Positions 13,652 through 22,113 of a stretch of DNA of 29,011 nucleotides are shown one piece after another. The stretch is from an uncultured Roseburia sp. (GTDB lineage: Bacteria; Bacillota; Clostridia; Lachnospirales; Lachnospiraceae). The first letter of the stretch is position 1. Every line of letters begins with the position of its first letter. A program made the position numbers and the translations under genes. The notes beneath the pieces were generated by a model. That model was not told the DNA's origin, did not search any database, and was given only the letters and a program-made list of their open reading frames with translations. The stretch spans positions 1 through 29,011 of the forward strand of contig CAJTYI010000032.1 of the NCBI GenBank assembly GCA_910584215.1, given 5' to 3'.

Positions 13652-14789
13652 TCACTCATCTTCACCACCAAGATCTTTTGGACAGCCGAGCGACAGCCAC
13701 TTTAGATAACCGTTCATAAACAGATCAATCTTCCCGTCCATCACACTGTCCACATTCCCCGTCTCCACACCGGTGCGATGGTCTTTCACCATGGTATACG
13801 GCTGCATGACATAAGAGCGAATCTGGCTGCCCCAGCCAATCTCCGTGACCTCACCGCGAATATCTGCCGCCTTTTTTGCGTTTTCCTGCTGCTTTAACAG
13901 GTAAAGTTTTGCCTTGAGCATCTGCATCGCCTTGTCTTTGTTCTGAAACTGCGAACGCTCATTCTGGCACTGAACCACAATGCCGGTGGGCAGATGCGTG
14001 ATACGGATAGCGGACGACGTCTTATTGATATGCTGACCGCCTGCTCCGCTGGAGCGGTAAGTGTCAATCCTCAGCTCATCTTCGTTGATTTCAATGTCCA
14101 CGTCCTCCTCAATATCCGGCATCACATCGCAGGACACAAATGACGTCTGGCGCTTTCCGGCCGCATTAAATGGAGATATCCGCACCAGGCGGTGCACTCC
14201 CTTTTCCGACTTCAAGTAACCGTAAGCATTTTCTCCGTTGACCTGAAACGTGACAGACTTGATGCCCGCCTCGTCGCCATCCAAATAGTCGAGCACCTCC
14301 ACGGTAAATCCTTTGTCTTCCGCCCAGCGGGTAAACATACGATAGAGCATGGCCGCCCAATCGCAGGACTCCGTTCCGCCTGCGCCCGCATGCAAAGACA
14401 AAATGGCATTATCTCTGTCATACTCCCCGGAAAGCAGGGTCTTGATGCGGATTCCCTCATAAGTTTCGACAAAGGTATCCAGCAATTCGGCGATCTCGGG
14501 AATCAGGGCAGCGTCGTTTTCCTCATACCCCATCTCGATCAACGTCTCCATATCCTCAAACTGGCCCTCAAGCTCATGATAGGTCGCCACATCATCCTTC
14601 ATGCTTTTTAACTGTTTCATTTTATTCTGGGAAATCTCCGGATCATTCCAAAAGTCCGGCGCCTCCATCTCCCGCTCTAACTCCTGTATCCGCTGCTCCT
14701 TGTTTGCAAGGTCAAAGTGAATCCCTCACTTCCTGCAGCGGCGCCCTGTAACCGTTTAGGGTCACCTTAAATTGATCTAACTCTACCAC
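13652..14789 (-). CDS. prfB: Peptide chain release factor 2, with +1 programmed frameshift
   Basis: Releases the peptide at UGA and UAA stops. The first frame starts at GTG 14789 (after AGAGGTG), runs 25 codons (VELDQFKVTLNGYRAPLQEV, then RDSL) and meets CTT TGA at 14712-14717. A +1 shift skips one base (14714) and continues DLANKEQRIQELEREMEAPDFW to the stop at 13652, giving ~378 residues. The SPF anticodon-mimic motif is near residue 203 and the catalytic GGQ near 248. Ending the short frame on UGA, the codon RF2 reads, is the classic autoregulatory loop. A reader seeing only the ATG at 14668 would miss 40 residues. A promoter lies at 14840-14868. Confidence 0.96.
14711..14727 (-). promoter_or_regulatory. 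prfB +1 frameshift site
   Basis: CTT TGA C with the Shine-Dalgarno-like AGGG five nucleotides before CTT. The E. coli element is AGGGGG, three bases, CTT TGA C; here the core is shorter (GAGGGA) but sits at the same place. Confidence 0.92.
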
Positions 14790-14839
14790 AAGAATCACCT
14801 CTTTTTCTGTATCTGAAATTGTTTTATATGTTCGGTTTT

Positions 14840-14868
14840 ATTGTAACGGAAAGCAGACACACATGCAA
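14840..14868 (-). promoter_or_regulatory. Promoter of prfB
   Basis: TTGCAT (14863-14868), 17-nt spacer, TACAAT (14840-14845), directly after the VanZ-like stop codon. Confidence 0.65.
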
Positions 14869-15381
14869 TCAAAATTTCTTGCGGCTATTTGTCAACCGGG
14901 TTTTTAGCTGCCATCTCCGATAAACAAGCCTGCACAAAAATAGCAGGAACAGTCCGATTACCGCCCCGATCGTGTCAATGCACACATCTGTGATTTTGCC
15001 GGCCCGGCCAGGCACAAACAACTGATGAATCTCATCCGTCGCCGCATATAACGCCGTAAAGACGGCAGCCGACAGATAACACCATCTGCCGACCTTCTCA
15101 AAACTTGAAAGGAAGGCGCAGGCAAGAACGGCGAGAACGGCAAACTCCGCCATATGCGCCGCCTTGCGCACCGGATAATCAATAAACGCCGCATAGATAA
15201 GTCGCTGCTGCTCCGTAAAATCCCCCTCCCAGAGACGATCTGCCAGCGATACCAGCCGGTAGGCCACCGAACCGCTGACCTCGGAAGACTCCTCCGCCGG
15301 CTGGGCGGAAAAGCAAAAGACAACCACCATCCACACGGCCAGCAATATTCCTGTTATATAACGCCAAATGTATCCTTTCAA
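14869..15381 (-). CDS. VanZ-like family membrane protein
   Basis: A 170-residue membrane protein with about four hydrophobic helices and the VanZ-family pattern: FSAQPAEES after helix 1, RKAAHMAEFAVLA, then TDEIHQLFVPGRAGKITDVCIDTIGAVIG. VanZ gives low-level teicoplanin resistance in enterococci by an unknown mechanism; most chromosomal homologues have no known role. The start is TTG at 15381 with GAGGGT six nucleotides upstream. It follows the S41 protease gene by 54 nt and is probably cotranscribed with it. Confidence 0.88.
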   Translation of the reverse strand: MKGYIWRYITGILLAVWMVVVFCFSAQPAEESSEVSGSVAYRLVSLADRLWEGDFTEQQRLIYAAFIDYPVRKAAHMAEFAVLAVLACAFLSSFEKVGRWCYLSAAVFTALYAATDEIHQLFVPGRAGKITDVCIDTIGAVIGLFLLFLCRLVYRRWQLKTRLTNSRKKF

Positions 15382-15435
15382 ACTTTTACCCTCGTAATCC
15401 TTAAAATAACCCTGCCTGAAACGAAGAAATAGGTC

Positions 15436-16683
15436 TTATTCTCCCTTTAACACGGATATCGCTTTCTGTAACTGGTTATCGTACTGCGCTTCATACACTT
15501 CTCCGTCGGGATTGAGATATTCGTATTCCAGTTCGATATCCGGCTCAATGCCAACCCCATGTATATAATTTCCTTTCGGTGTAAAATATTTCGCGGTGGT
15601 AAGTTTTACCGCATCCCCGTCACCGAGCGTAAAAATGGTCTGCACAATGCCCTTTCCAAACGTTTTCGTGCCGATCAATGTTCCATATCCGTAATCTTTG
15701 ACTGCACCGGCAAAGATCTCCGAGGCGGAAGCGCTCTCTTTATTGATCAGCACCGCCAGCGGCATCCCCAGCTCACTTTTATTGGATGACGTATAATTTT
15801 GGCGGTTGCCGGCCTTGTCTTCCACATAGACCAAAAGTCCTTCCGGCAAAATGTCATCCAGAATTTGCACCACGCTGTCCACCAGACCACCCCCGTTATA
15901 GCGCAGGTCCACGATCAGAGACTGCATTCCCTGGTTCTTTAAATCCGCCAGCGCCTCCTCAAACTGCGCGGCTGTCTCGCGCTCAAAGCTTTCAATTCCA
16001 ATATAGCCGATGTGATCCTCCATCATATTATGGGAAACGCTGGGAAGCGTAATATTCCTGCGCTCCACGTCACAGGCAAATTGTTCTCCCGTAGACGGGC
16101 GAAAAACTTCCAGATGCACCGTGGTTCCCTCTTCCCCGCGAATCAGCTTTACCAGCTTTGTCACTTCCATTGAGGTTCCTTCTGTGCCATCCACGGACAG
16201 GATCACATCATCCAGCAAAAGCCCCGCTGACTCGGCCGGAGAACCCTCATAGACTTTGGTGACAGTCACCTCCATCGACTCCTCATCCTGCTGCAGACCC
16301 GCGCCGATACCGTAATACTGTCCGGTAGTGTCTACTTTCATCTGCGCATAATCATCCTCATTGTAGTACACAGAATAGCGGTCTTGCAGCCCTGCGACAA
16401 GACCGCTGTACATGCCGTCCTGCAGACTGTCGATGTCGACCTCGTCATAATAATATTCTTCGATATAAGCATCCAACTGCTGCATCTTAGTCACTGCGTC
16501 CGCATCCAGCAAAAGTTCACTGGAGCGCCCTCTGCTGCGGATTACCACCTGCGTACCGGTAAGACTGCATGCGGTGTGAATCGCCAGCCATCCCACAGCC
16601 AAAGTTCCCACGATACCACAAACGATGCCTCTTGCCATGGGATGCTTTTTCCTTGTTTGCTCGTCTCTTTGCTGTTCGTCCAT
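15436..16683 (-). CDS. S41 family C-terminal processing peptidase (CtpA/CtpB type)
   Basis: A 415-residue serine protease with a single N-terminal membrane anchor (residues ~17-40), a PDZ domain at ~115-200 (YYGIGAGLQQD, VYEGSPAESAGLLLDDVILSV), and an S41 catalytic domain with DLRYNGGGLVDS, the catalytic Ser in NKESASASEIFAGA (~312) and the Lys in GTKTFGKG (~338). It would cut envelope proteins outside the membrane. GAGGAG lies seven nucleotides before the ATG. A candidate ECF-type promoter is at 16745-16776. It is downstream of the M23 peptidase gene, beyond a weak terminator; the VanZ-like gene follows. Confidence 0.94.
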   Translation of the reverse strand: MDEQQRDEQTRKKHPMARGIVCGIVGTLAVGWLAIHTACSLTGTQVVIRSRGRSSELLLDADAVTKMQQLDAYIEEYYYDEVDIDSLQDGMYSGLVAGLQDRYSVYYNEDDYAQMKVDTTGQYYGIGAGLQQDEESMEVTVTKVYEGSPAESAGLLLDDVILSVDGTEGTSMEVTKLVKLIRGEEGTTVHLEVFRPSTGEQFACDVERRNITLPSVSHNMMEDHIGYIGIESFERETAAQFEEALADLKNQGMQSLIVDLRYNGGGLVDSVVQILDDILPEGLLVYVEDKAGNRQNYTSSNKSELGMPLAVLINKESASASEIFAGAVKDYGYGTLIGTKTFGKGIVQTIFTLGDGDAVKLTTAKYFTPKGNYIHGVGIEPDIELEYEYLNPDGEVYEAQYDNQLQKAISVLKGE

Positions 16684-16744
16684 ACATGTGCTCCTCTCCC
16701 AAATGGGTGTGTAACTTAACCCCCACCGTACTTTTTGTTTCTTG

Positions 16745-16776
16745 CTATTTATCCTATGATGCGGATGACACTTTCA
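16745..16776 (-). promoter_or_regulatory. Candidate ECF-type promoter of the S41 peptidase gene
   Basis: TGAAAG (16771-16776), 16-nt spacer, GGATAAATAG (16745-16754). The ten-base -10 block is identical to that before the ECF sigma gene (3692-3701), with the same spacing to a TGAAAC-like -35. Confidence 0.42.
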
Positions 16777-16875
16777 TTATTCATAACTATTATTTCGTAT
16801 TATTCGCCCACTTGTCCACTGGTTTCTTATGGAATTTTAATGACCTGCCATGGAACGCTCACAACTTGGCATTTC

Positions 16876-16924
16876 ATAAAAGTAAGGAAAGAGGGCTCCC
16901 CTTAACCAGAAAACCCCCTCTCTA
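16876..16924 (-). terminator. Possible terminator after the M23 peptidase gene
   Basis: On the minus strand AGAGAGGG pairs with CCCTCTTT (about 8 bp with one G-U) across a ~20-nt loop, followed by the T-rich CCTTACTTTT. It lies about 10 nt past the M23 gene stop. The imperfect T-run makes it weaker than the others in this window. Confidence 0.5.
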
Positions 16925-16934
16925 TTTTGTGCCG

Positions 16935-18320
16935 TCACAGGTACTCCCACGGGCTGACATATTCTCCTCCCACGGACACCCCAAAATGCAGATGATTGCC
17001 GGTAGATACACCGGTACTGCCAACCTTGGCGATCACCTGTCCAGCCACTACCTCGGTTCCCACCGACACGGTAATCTGGGAAGCATGCATGTATACGGTG
17101 TAGATGCCGCTGCCATGATCGATCATCACATAATTACCTGCCGTGCTGCTGTATGCGGCGGCCTTGACCGTGCCCTCGGCCGCGGCTACAATATCGGCCC
17201 CCGCGGCCGCGCCGATATCAATTCCCTTGTGGTTTGAGGAGGCTCCCGACATCGGCGCTTCCCTTGGCCCGTAATCGCTCGTCACTCTCTGGCTGCTCGG
17301 ACAGGGCCAGACAAACGCTCCACCCCCGTATGTGCGTGCAGCTTCCGCCGCGGCCGCCTTCTCGGCCTCGATTCGCTTGATCTCTGCGATCATCTCCTCC
17401 TGCGCCTGAATCTCCGCCGCAAAATAATCCGCTTCCGTCTGCGCCTTGGCAATATCCTCCTTTAGATCGACAAGCTCATGCTCTTTTTGCTCCATCATCG
17501 CCGCCACCGCGGCTCTATTTTCCTCGACAGACGCTTTCATCTGCTCCAAATCTCTGTAGTCTGCGGCAAGCTGCTGCTCTTTGTCGGTGATCTCCGTCAC
17601 CGTATCCTCATACTCTGTGAGCTTTTGTCTGTCGTAACTCTCAATTTCCCGAATATACTCCACCATATTGAGCAGGTCCGTGATATTTTGGGCAGATATC
17701 AAGGTCTCAAAGTAAGATTTGTTAGAATTCTCATACATATACTGAATACGGACTTTCATATCGGCATACTGCTTCTTTTTTCTCTGTTGTGCCGCCGCAA
17801 GCTCCTGCTGCGCCGCCACAATATCCTCGTTCTTGGCTGTAAGCTCCCCCTCGAGTTCTGTGATGCGGGCCGAAATACTGACAAGCTGTTTGTTTAATTC
17901 TGCAACTTTGTATTCCACGTTCCCTTTCGACTGCTTTAAATCTGCAATAATCCCCTCCGCCTCCAAAAGCTCCTGCTCCAGCTCCTTTTTTTCTCTCTCC
18001 GCCTCCCGCAGAGAATCGGAAATGGCCGCCTGTTCGGACGAGGACGTCTTGCCTGGTTTGGTGGACGCTCCATTCTTGCCCTTTTGTTCCGAAGACTGCG
18101 ATGGAACAAAGTCCGACTGCGTGGGCGTAGATTCCGACTGTGTGGACGTAGATTCCGGCTGAACGAAACCCGACTGCGTGGACGCAGATTCCGACTGCCC
18201 AGAGCCTGCCTGCGTGGACGCCGCTGCCGCCGGACCTGCCAAAACTGTCGTCAGGCACAAGGTAAGACCTGCCGCTGCCGCCAACCGCCATATTTCTTTC
18301 CTGTCAAAACCTCTCTGCAT
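16935..18320 (-). CDS. Secreted M23 family peptidase with coiled coil (EnvC/PcsB-like)
   Basis: A 461-residue secreted protein: a signal peptide (AAAAGLTLCLTTVLAGPAAAA), a low-complexity STQS-rich linker (~35-95), a long coiled coil (~95-330, Glu/Lys/Gln-rich), then an M23 endopeptidase domain (~345-461) with NHKGIDIG and HLHFGV supplying the zinc ligands. Such proteins are murein hydrolases or their activators; FtsEX partners in other bacteria (EnvC, PcsB) also use a coiled coil. The gene starts 9 nt after ftsX, strongly suggesting that FtsEX controls it across the membrane. AGAGGT precedes the ATG at 18320. Zinc ligands are intact, so catalysis is likely. Confidence 0.92.
   Translation of the reverse strand: MQRGFDRKEIWRLAAAAGLTLCLTTVLAGPAAAASTQAGSGQSESASTQSGFVQPESTSTQSESTPTQSDFVPSQSSEQKGKNGASTKPGKTSSSEQAAISDSLREAEREKKELEQELLEAEGIIADLKQSKGNVEYKVAELNKQLVSISARITELEGELTAKNEDIVAAQQELAAAQQRKKKQYADMKVRIQYMYENSNKSYFETLISAQNITDLLNMVEYIREIESYDRQKLTEYEDTVTEITDKEQQLAADYRDLEQMKASVEENRAAVAAMMEQKEHELVDLKEDIAKAQTEADYFAAEIQAQEEMIAEIKRIEAEKAAAAEAARTYGGGAFVWPCPSSQRVTSDYGPREAPMSGASSNHKGIDIGAAAGADIVAAAEGTVKAAAYSSTAGNYVMIDHGSGIYTVYMHASQITVSVGTEVVAGQVIAKVGSTGVSTGNHLHFGVSVGGEYVSPWEYL
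18100..18225. repeat. Degenerate tandem repeats encoding an STQS-rich linker
   Basis: Short units (encoding STQS followed by small or acidic residues; shared bases GTGGACG and GATTCCG on the plus strand) repeat at least five times with variation, just after the signal peptide of the M23 protein. Such arrays may change copy number between strains. Confidence 0.65.
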
Positions 18321-18329
18321 AGATACCTC

Positions 18330-19238
18330 TTATACTTTTAGATGCCTGCGTATCGTGATGCGGCTGCCGATCAGGCCGATGCCCACACCGAGAATCAGCG
18401 CCACCGGCACTAACGTGTGGAATACCTCCTGCGCACTCAAAAACTGCATCATGCGGCCGACAACATTGAACTCCCCGGAAATAAATTCCGTGATCTTAAT
18501 ATAGACAAGATAGAGAATCCCAAGCGGTATCAGCGCGCCGATCAGGCCGATGATAATGCCCTCCACGACAAAGGGCGCACGCACAAAATAATCTGTGGCG
18601 CCAATTAACTTCATGATGCGAATCTCCTCCCGTCTGGCATTGATGCCCACGGTGATCGTATTGCTGATCAAAAAAATCGCCACACAAAACAGGATCAGGA
18701 TAATGCCCGCCGAGACATACCCCACGAGACTGTTAAAATCGGTGAGCGTGTCGGCAATGGCATCCGACTTTTTGACTTCGCGCACTCCCTCGACTCCTTC
18801 CAAATATGTAGCGAGCGTCGCCTGCATCGAAATATCATTCATATAGACGGCATAGCTGGCGCTGTTTGCCAGAGGATTATCGCCTGCAAAGCTCTCTGCC
18901 GCCTGCTCGTTGCCCTCAAAATATATGTCCTTAAAGCTGTTCCAAGCCTCCTCCGCGGAGGTGAAATCATACTTGGATACTTCCACTCTCTGGTCGAGCA
19001 GTTCCCCGATCTCCTCAATGCGCTGCTCGGAAATGCCCGGCTCAAACAGCACCGTAATGGCAACGCCGGACTCTGCATTTTTTACCATGGACTGAAAATT
19101 TGTCACGATCATATAAAACAGGCCAACCAGAAAAATGCAGGCCGTCATGGTGGCTATCGAGGCAAAGGAAAACATTTTATTGCGCCAGATGTTGGCAAAC
19201 CCCTGCCGGACCGTATAAAAAAAAGTGCTAATCCTCAT
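18330..19238 (-). CDS. ftsX: Cell division protein FtsX
   Basis: Permease-like partner of FtsE in the complex that controls cell-wall hydrolases at division. At 302 residues it has the FtsX layout: N-terminal cytoplasmic RQGFANIWRNKMFSFASI, helix 1, an extracellular domain at ~50-165, then three helices, with NTITVGINARREEIRIMKLIGAT (in pieces) between helices 2 and 3. The frame is open back to 19316, but the ATG at 19238 has GGGGGTGAC upstream and begins the conserved part. It overlaps the ftsE stop by 11 nt. Confidence 0.95.
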   Translation of the reverse strand: MRISTFFYTVRQGFANIWRNKMFSFASIATMTACIFLVGLFYMIVTNFQSMVKNAESGVAITVLFEPGISEQRIEEIGELLDQRVEVSKYDFTSAEEAWNSFKDIYFEGNEQAAESFAGDNPLANSASYAVYMNDISMQATLATYLEGVEGVREVKKSDAIADTLTDFNSLVGYVSAGIILILFCVAIFLISNTITVGINARREEIRIMKLIGATDYFVRAPFVVEGIIIGLIGALIPLGILYLVYIKITEFISGEFNVVGRMMQFLSAQEVFHTLVPVALILGVGIGLIGSRITIRRHLKV

Positions 19239-19965
19239 CGATATAGTCACCCCCGTCGTATTCTGTGCCGCCAAAAAGACTGGACGGATTATCTTCGCTA
19301 AACTCTGTCGTGTCACTGACTACGACGCCCTGTTTGAGGGTAATCACACGCTTCTTCATCGCTCTTACGATCTCCAAATTGTGGGTGACAACGACAACCG
19401 TCGTCCCGCGCTCGTTGATTTCCTCCATGAGATTCATAATCTCCCATGCATTGTTGTTGTCCAGATTACCGGTAGGCTCATCGGCCAGCAGTATCTTTGG
19501 CTTATTAATCAGTGCCCGCGCGATGGCAACGCGCTGCTGCTCGCCTCCTGACAGCTGTTTGGGATGTGAGCGGTACTTTGCCGCAAGCCCTACCATAGAC
19601 AGCATGTTGGGAACATTCCTGCGGATCGCGCGGTTAGAAACGCCGATTATCTTTTGGGCAAACGCCACGTTATCATAGATATTCCTGTCTTTTAACAGCA
19701 GGAAATCCTGAAAGACAACGCCGATCTTTCGGCGGAATTTCGGGATCTGCCGTCTTTTTATCGTATTTAGTTTCCTGCCGTTTATCGTGATGGTGCCCGA
19801 AGTCGGCTCCAGCTCCTTTAGCAGCAGGCGAATCAGCGTAGACTTACCCGAACCGCTGTCGCCGACAATAAACACAAACTCTCCTTCTTCGATACGCACA
19901 TTTACATCATTGAGCGCGGGGATGCCCGCGGAATATGCTTTGCTGACGTGCTCTAACTCAATCAT
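19228..19965 (-). CDS. ftsE: Cell division ATP-binding protein FtsE
   Basis: ATPase of the FtsEX complex. The 245-residue protein has Walker A GDSGSGKST near residue 36, the LSGGEQQRVAIARAL signature, Walker B ILLADEPTGNLD and a switch VTHN. It is about 20 residues longer than many FtsE proteins, with an acidic tail (TEFSEDNPSSLFGGTEYDGG). GAAAGG precedes the ATG. It follows the CdaR-type regulator by 14 nt and overlaps ftsX, so the three are cotranscribed. Confidence 0.96.
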   Translation of the reverse strand: MIELEHVSKAYSAGIPALNDVNVRIEEGEFVFIVGDSGSGKSTLIRLLLKELEPTSGTITINGRKLNTIKRRQIPKFRRKIGVVFQDFLLLKDRNIYDNVAFAQKIIGVSNRAIRRNVPNMLSMVGLAAKYRSHPKQLSGGEQQRVAIARALINKPKILLADEPTGNLDNNNAWEIMNLMEEINERGTTVVVVTHNLEIVRAMKKRVITLKQGVVVSDTTEFSEDNPSSLFGGTEYDGGDYIDED

Positions 19966-19979
19966 TTATCCAAACCTTT

Positions 19980-21068
19980 CTAGTAATCCAGGGACTCCAT
20001 ATATTTCATGTATTTTACTACCATAAGCGCGATCTTAAAGGTAATCGCATCTTCAAAAACGCGCAAATCCAAACCCGTGTATTTTTGCAGCTTATCCAGA
20101 CGGTAAACCAGTGTGTTGCGGTGGATGTATAACTGCCTTGAAGTCTCGGAGACATTGAGACTGTTTTCAAAAAATTTGTTGATGGTAATCAGTGTCTCCT
20201 CGTCAAAATCGTCGGGCGATTTGCCGTCAAAGATCTCTTTGATAAACATTTTGCAAAGAGGAATCGGCAGCTGATAGATCAACCGCCCGATGCCGAGCGT
20301 TGAATAGGCAATCACGTTCTTTTCTTCAAAGAAAATCTTACCGACATCTAACGCCATCCGCGCCTCCTTGTATGAGCGCGAAACTTCCTTGATCTCATTG
20401 ACAATCGTGCCGTATGCCAGATGCACCTCACACTCTGCGTCAGCGCGGAACAGGTTTACGATCACTTCCGCCGTCTTGTTTAGGTCGTCGTAGCTCTCGT
20501 TCTCGCCGACTTCGCGGACAATAATAATATTTTTTTCGTCCACTGCTGTCACAAAGTCTTTTGCCTTGCCGCCAAAAACGCCGCGGATTTTTTCGAGCTC
20601 GTTGTTCTCTTTTTCGCGGTTCGTCTCCACAATAAAGACGACGCGCCGGACATCCGTATCAATATGAAGCTTTTTGGCACGGTTATAGATATCCACAAGC
20701 AAAAGATTGTCGAGCAGAAGATTCTTGATAAAATTGTCTTTGTCAAACCTTTCTTTATATGCTACCAGAAGATTTTGTATTTGGAAACTGGCAATTTTGC
20801 CCACCATATACACGTCATCACTGTCGCCGCTCGCCAGAAGAACATACTCAAGCTGATGCTCATCATATACTTTAAAAAACTGAAATCCATTTACCAACTG
20901 CGAGTCTGCGGGTGAGGACGCAAATGTCTGCGCCGGCTCTATGTACTGCTCCGCTTCATGAAATGTCGCGGCGAGCACCTTTCCCTCCACATCAATCACA
21001 CACAAATCTATCCTCGTTATCCCCTTTAAACCATCAATCGTGTTCTGAAGTATCTGATTTGAAATCAT
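19980..21068 (-). CDS. CdaR/PucR-type transcriptional regulator
   Basis: A 362-residue regulator: an N-terminal CdaR sugar-diacid-like sensing domain (ILQNTIDGLKGITRIDLCV, ~1-130), a GGDEF-like middle region (~135-280) without cyclase motifs, and a C-terminal PucR helix-turn-helix (FFENSLNVSETSRQLYIHRN, then TLVYRLDKLQKYTG). The GGDEF-like part lacks GGDEF, so cyclase activity is not expected. It is the first gene of the ftsEX cluster, and a link between its ligand and wall remodelling is suggested by position only. AAGGAG precedes the ATG. The upstream gap is AT-rich and no single promoter is convincing. Confidence 0.88.
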   Translation of the reverse strand: MISNQILQNTIDGLKGITRIDLCVIDVEGKVLAATFHEAEQYIEPAQTFASSPADSQLVNGFQFFKVYDEHQLEYVLLASGDSDDVYMVGKIASFQIQNLLVAYKERFDKDNFIKNLLLDNLLLVDIYNRAKKLHIDTDVRRVVFIVETNREKENNELEKIRGVFGGKAKDFVTAVDEKNIIIVREVGENESYDDLNKTAEVIVNLFRADAECEVHLAYGTIVNEIKEVSRSYKEARMALDVGKIFFEEKNVIAYSTLGIGRLIYQLPIPLCKMFIKEIFDGKSPDDFDEETLITINKFFENSLNVSETSRQLYIHRNTLVYRLDKLQKYTGLDLRVFEDAITFKIALMVVKYMKYMESLDY

Positions 21069-21231
21069 GCGTCCTGCTCCTTCTCACATATCTTTTGGTC
21101 AATTTCCCCAAAACAAAAATACCTATCATCTATTTTAATGCAAAACGCTAAAAAAAGGAAGAGGGAAAAACATTAATTTTATGCAAAAAGCCATTAAAAA
21201 TCGACTGCGCGATGAGCTTTTGCACAATATA

Positions 21232-22113
21232 TTAAAAATGCCGCAAGAATCCTTCCCCAAATACTTCTCTGGCGTCCGATACAATGACAAACGCCCGCTC
21301 ATCCACCGCAGCCACGATTTCTTTGACCCTCACGATCTCTTTGGGTGACACGACACAGTAGAGCATACACTTCTCCTCACCGGAGTACATGCCTTCCGCC
21401 CGAAGCCCTGTGACGCCGCGGTGCAGCTCTTTCATGATGCGCTGCGACACCTGCTCATATTCGTTGGTAATGATATAAGTGACCTTGGAAAACTTAAATC
21501 CCTCTGTAATGGCATTGGATACCTTGCCCGATATAAAGATCGAAACAAGCGCATACATCGCCGCCCGGAATCCAAACACATACAGGCCCCCCAGCACAAT
21601 GATGCCATTTTGTATCAGAATCAACTGCACCGTGGAATACTGGGGCAGATAACGGTGAATGAGCGTCGCGAGTGTCTCGGTACCGCCAGTCGTGGTCTTG
21701 GCACGCAGAATCAGTCCCATGCCCGCGCCTGACAAAACGCCGCCCAAGATCGCCGCGATCATGTAATCTCCCTGCGGCAGATTGATCGTGGGAATAAAAT
21801 AGAGCCACAAAGAGGACAAAACCGTGCCGAGCACGGCCCTCTGTACCACGCTCCTGCCCTCGATCCGATAAGCGGCAAAAAAAAGCGGAATATTGAGCGC
21901 CATGTTGGTAAACCACACCGGGATACCCTGCGCCCCGCCATTTGCAGTTAAGTTTTTGATGATAATGGAAATACCCGAAAAGCCTCCGATAATCAGATGC
22001 ATCGGCTCGTAGATACACTGAATGGCAACAGCTGCCAGACCGGTTCCCGCCAGGAGCATGATGCCATCCAGTAAATTCTGATATTTGTTATTTTTAATGA
22101 TTCCTATTTTCAA
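21232..22113 (-). CDS. YitT family membrane protein
   Basis: About 293 residues: five or so transmembrane helices in the first ~190 residues (the family pattern IIGGFSGISIIIKNL, PLFFAAYRIEGR, LILRAKTTTGGTETLA, ISGKVSNAITEG) followed by a C-terminal DUF2179 cytoplasmic domain (YIITNEYEQVSQRIMKEL, RGVTGLRAEGMYSG, MLYCVVSPKEI). Function is unknown; homologues are common in Firmicutes in multiple copies. The frame is open back to 22161; I chose the TTG at 22113 because GGAAGAAG lies in front of it and upstream ATGs (22161, 22146) lack good sites. It overlaps the upstream gene, so the two form an operon. Confidence 0.88.
   Translation of the reverse strand: MKIGIIKNNKYQNLLDGIMLLAGTGLAAVAIQCIYEPMHLIIGGFSGISIIIKNLTANGGAQGIPVWFTNMALNIPLFFAAYRIEGRSVVQRAVLGTVLSSLWLYFIPTINLPQGDYMIAAILGGVLSGAGMGLILRAKTTTGGTETLATLIHRYLPQYSTVQLILIQNGIIVLGGLYVFGFRAAMYALVSIFISGKVSNAITEGFKFSKVTYIITNEYEQVSQRIMKELHRGVTGLRAEGMYSGEEKCMLYCVVSPKEIVRVKEIVAAVDERAFVIVSDAREVFGEGFLRHF

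Noticed and set aside
19961..19976. GGATAAAT before ftsE as a third ECF-type promoter
   Set aside because: It overlaps the ftsE start codon and has no -35 box at the right distance.
21182..21225. Inverted repeat TGCAAAAAGC...GCTTTTGCA after the YitT gene as a terminator
   Set aside because: The stem is bulged, the loop is long and no T-run follows on the minus strand.
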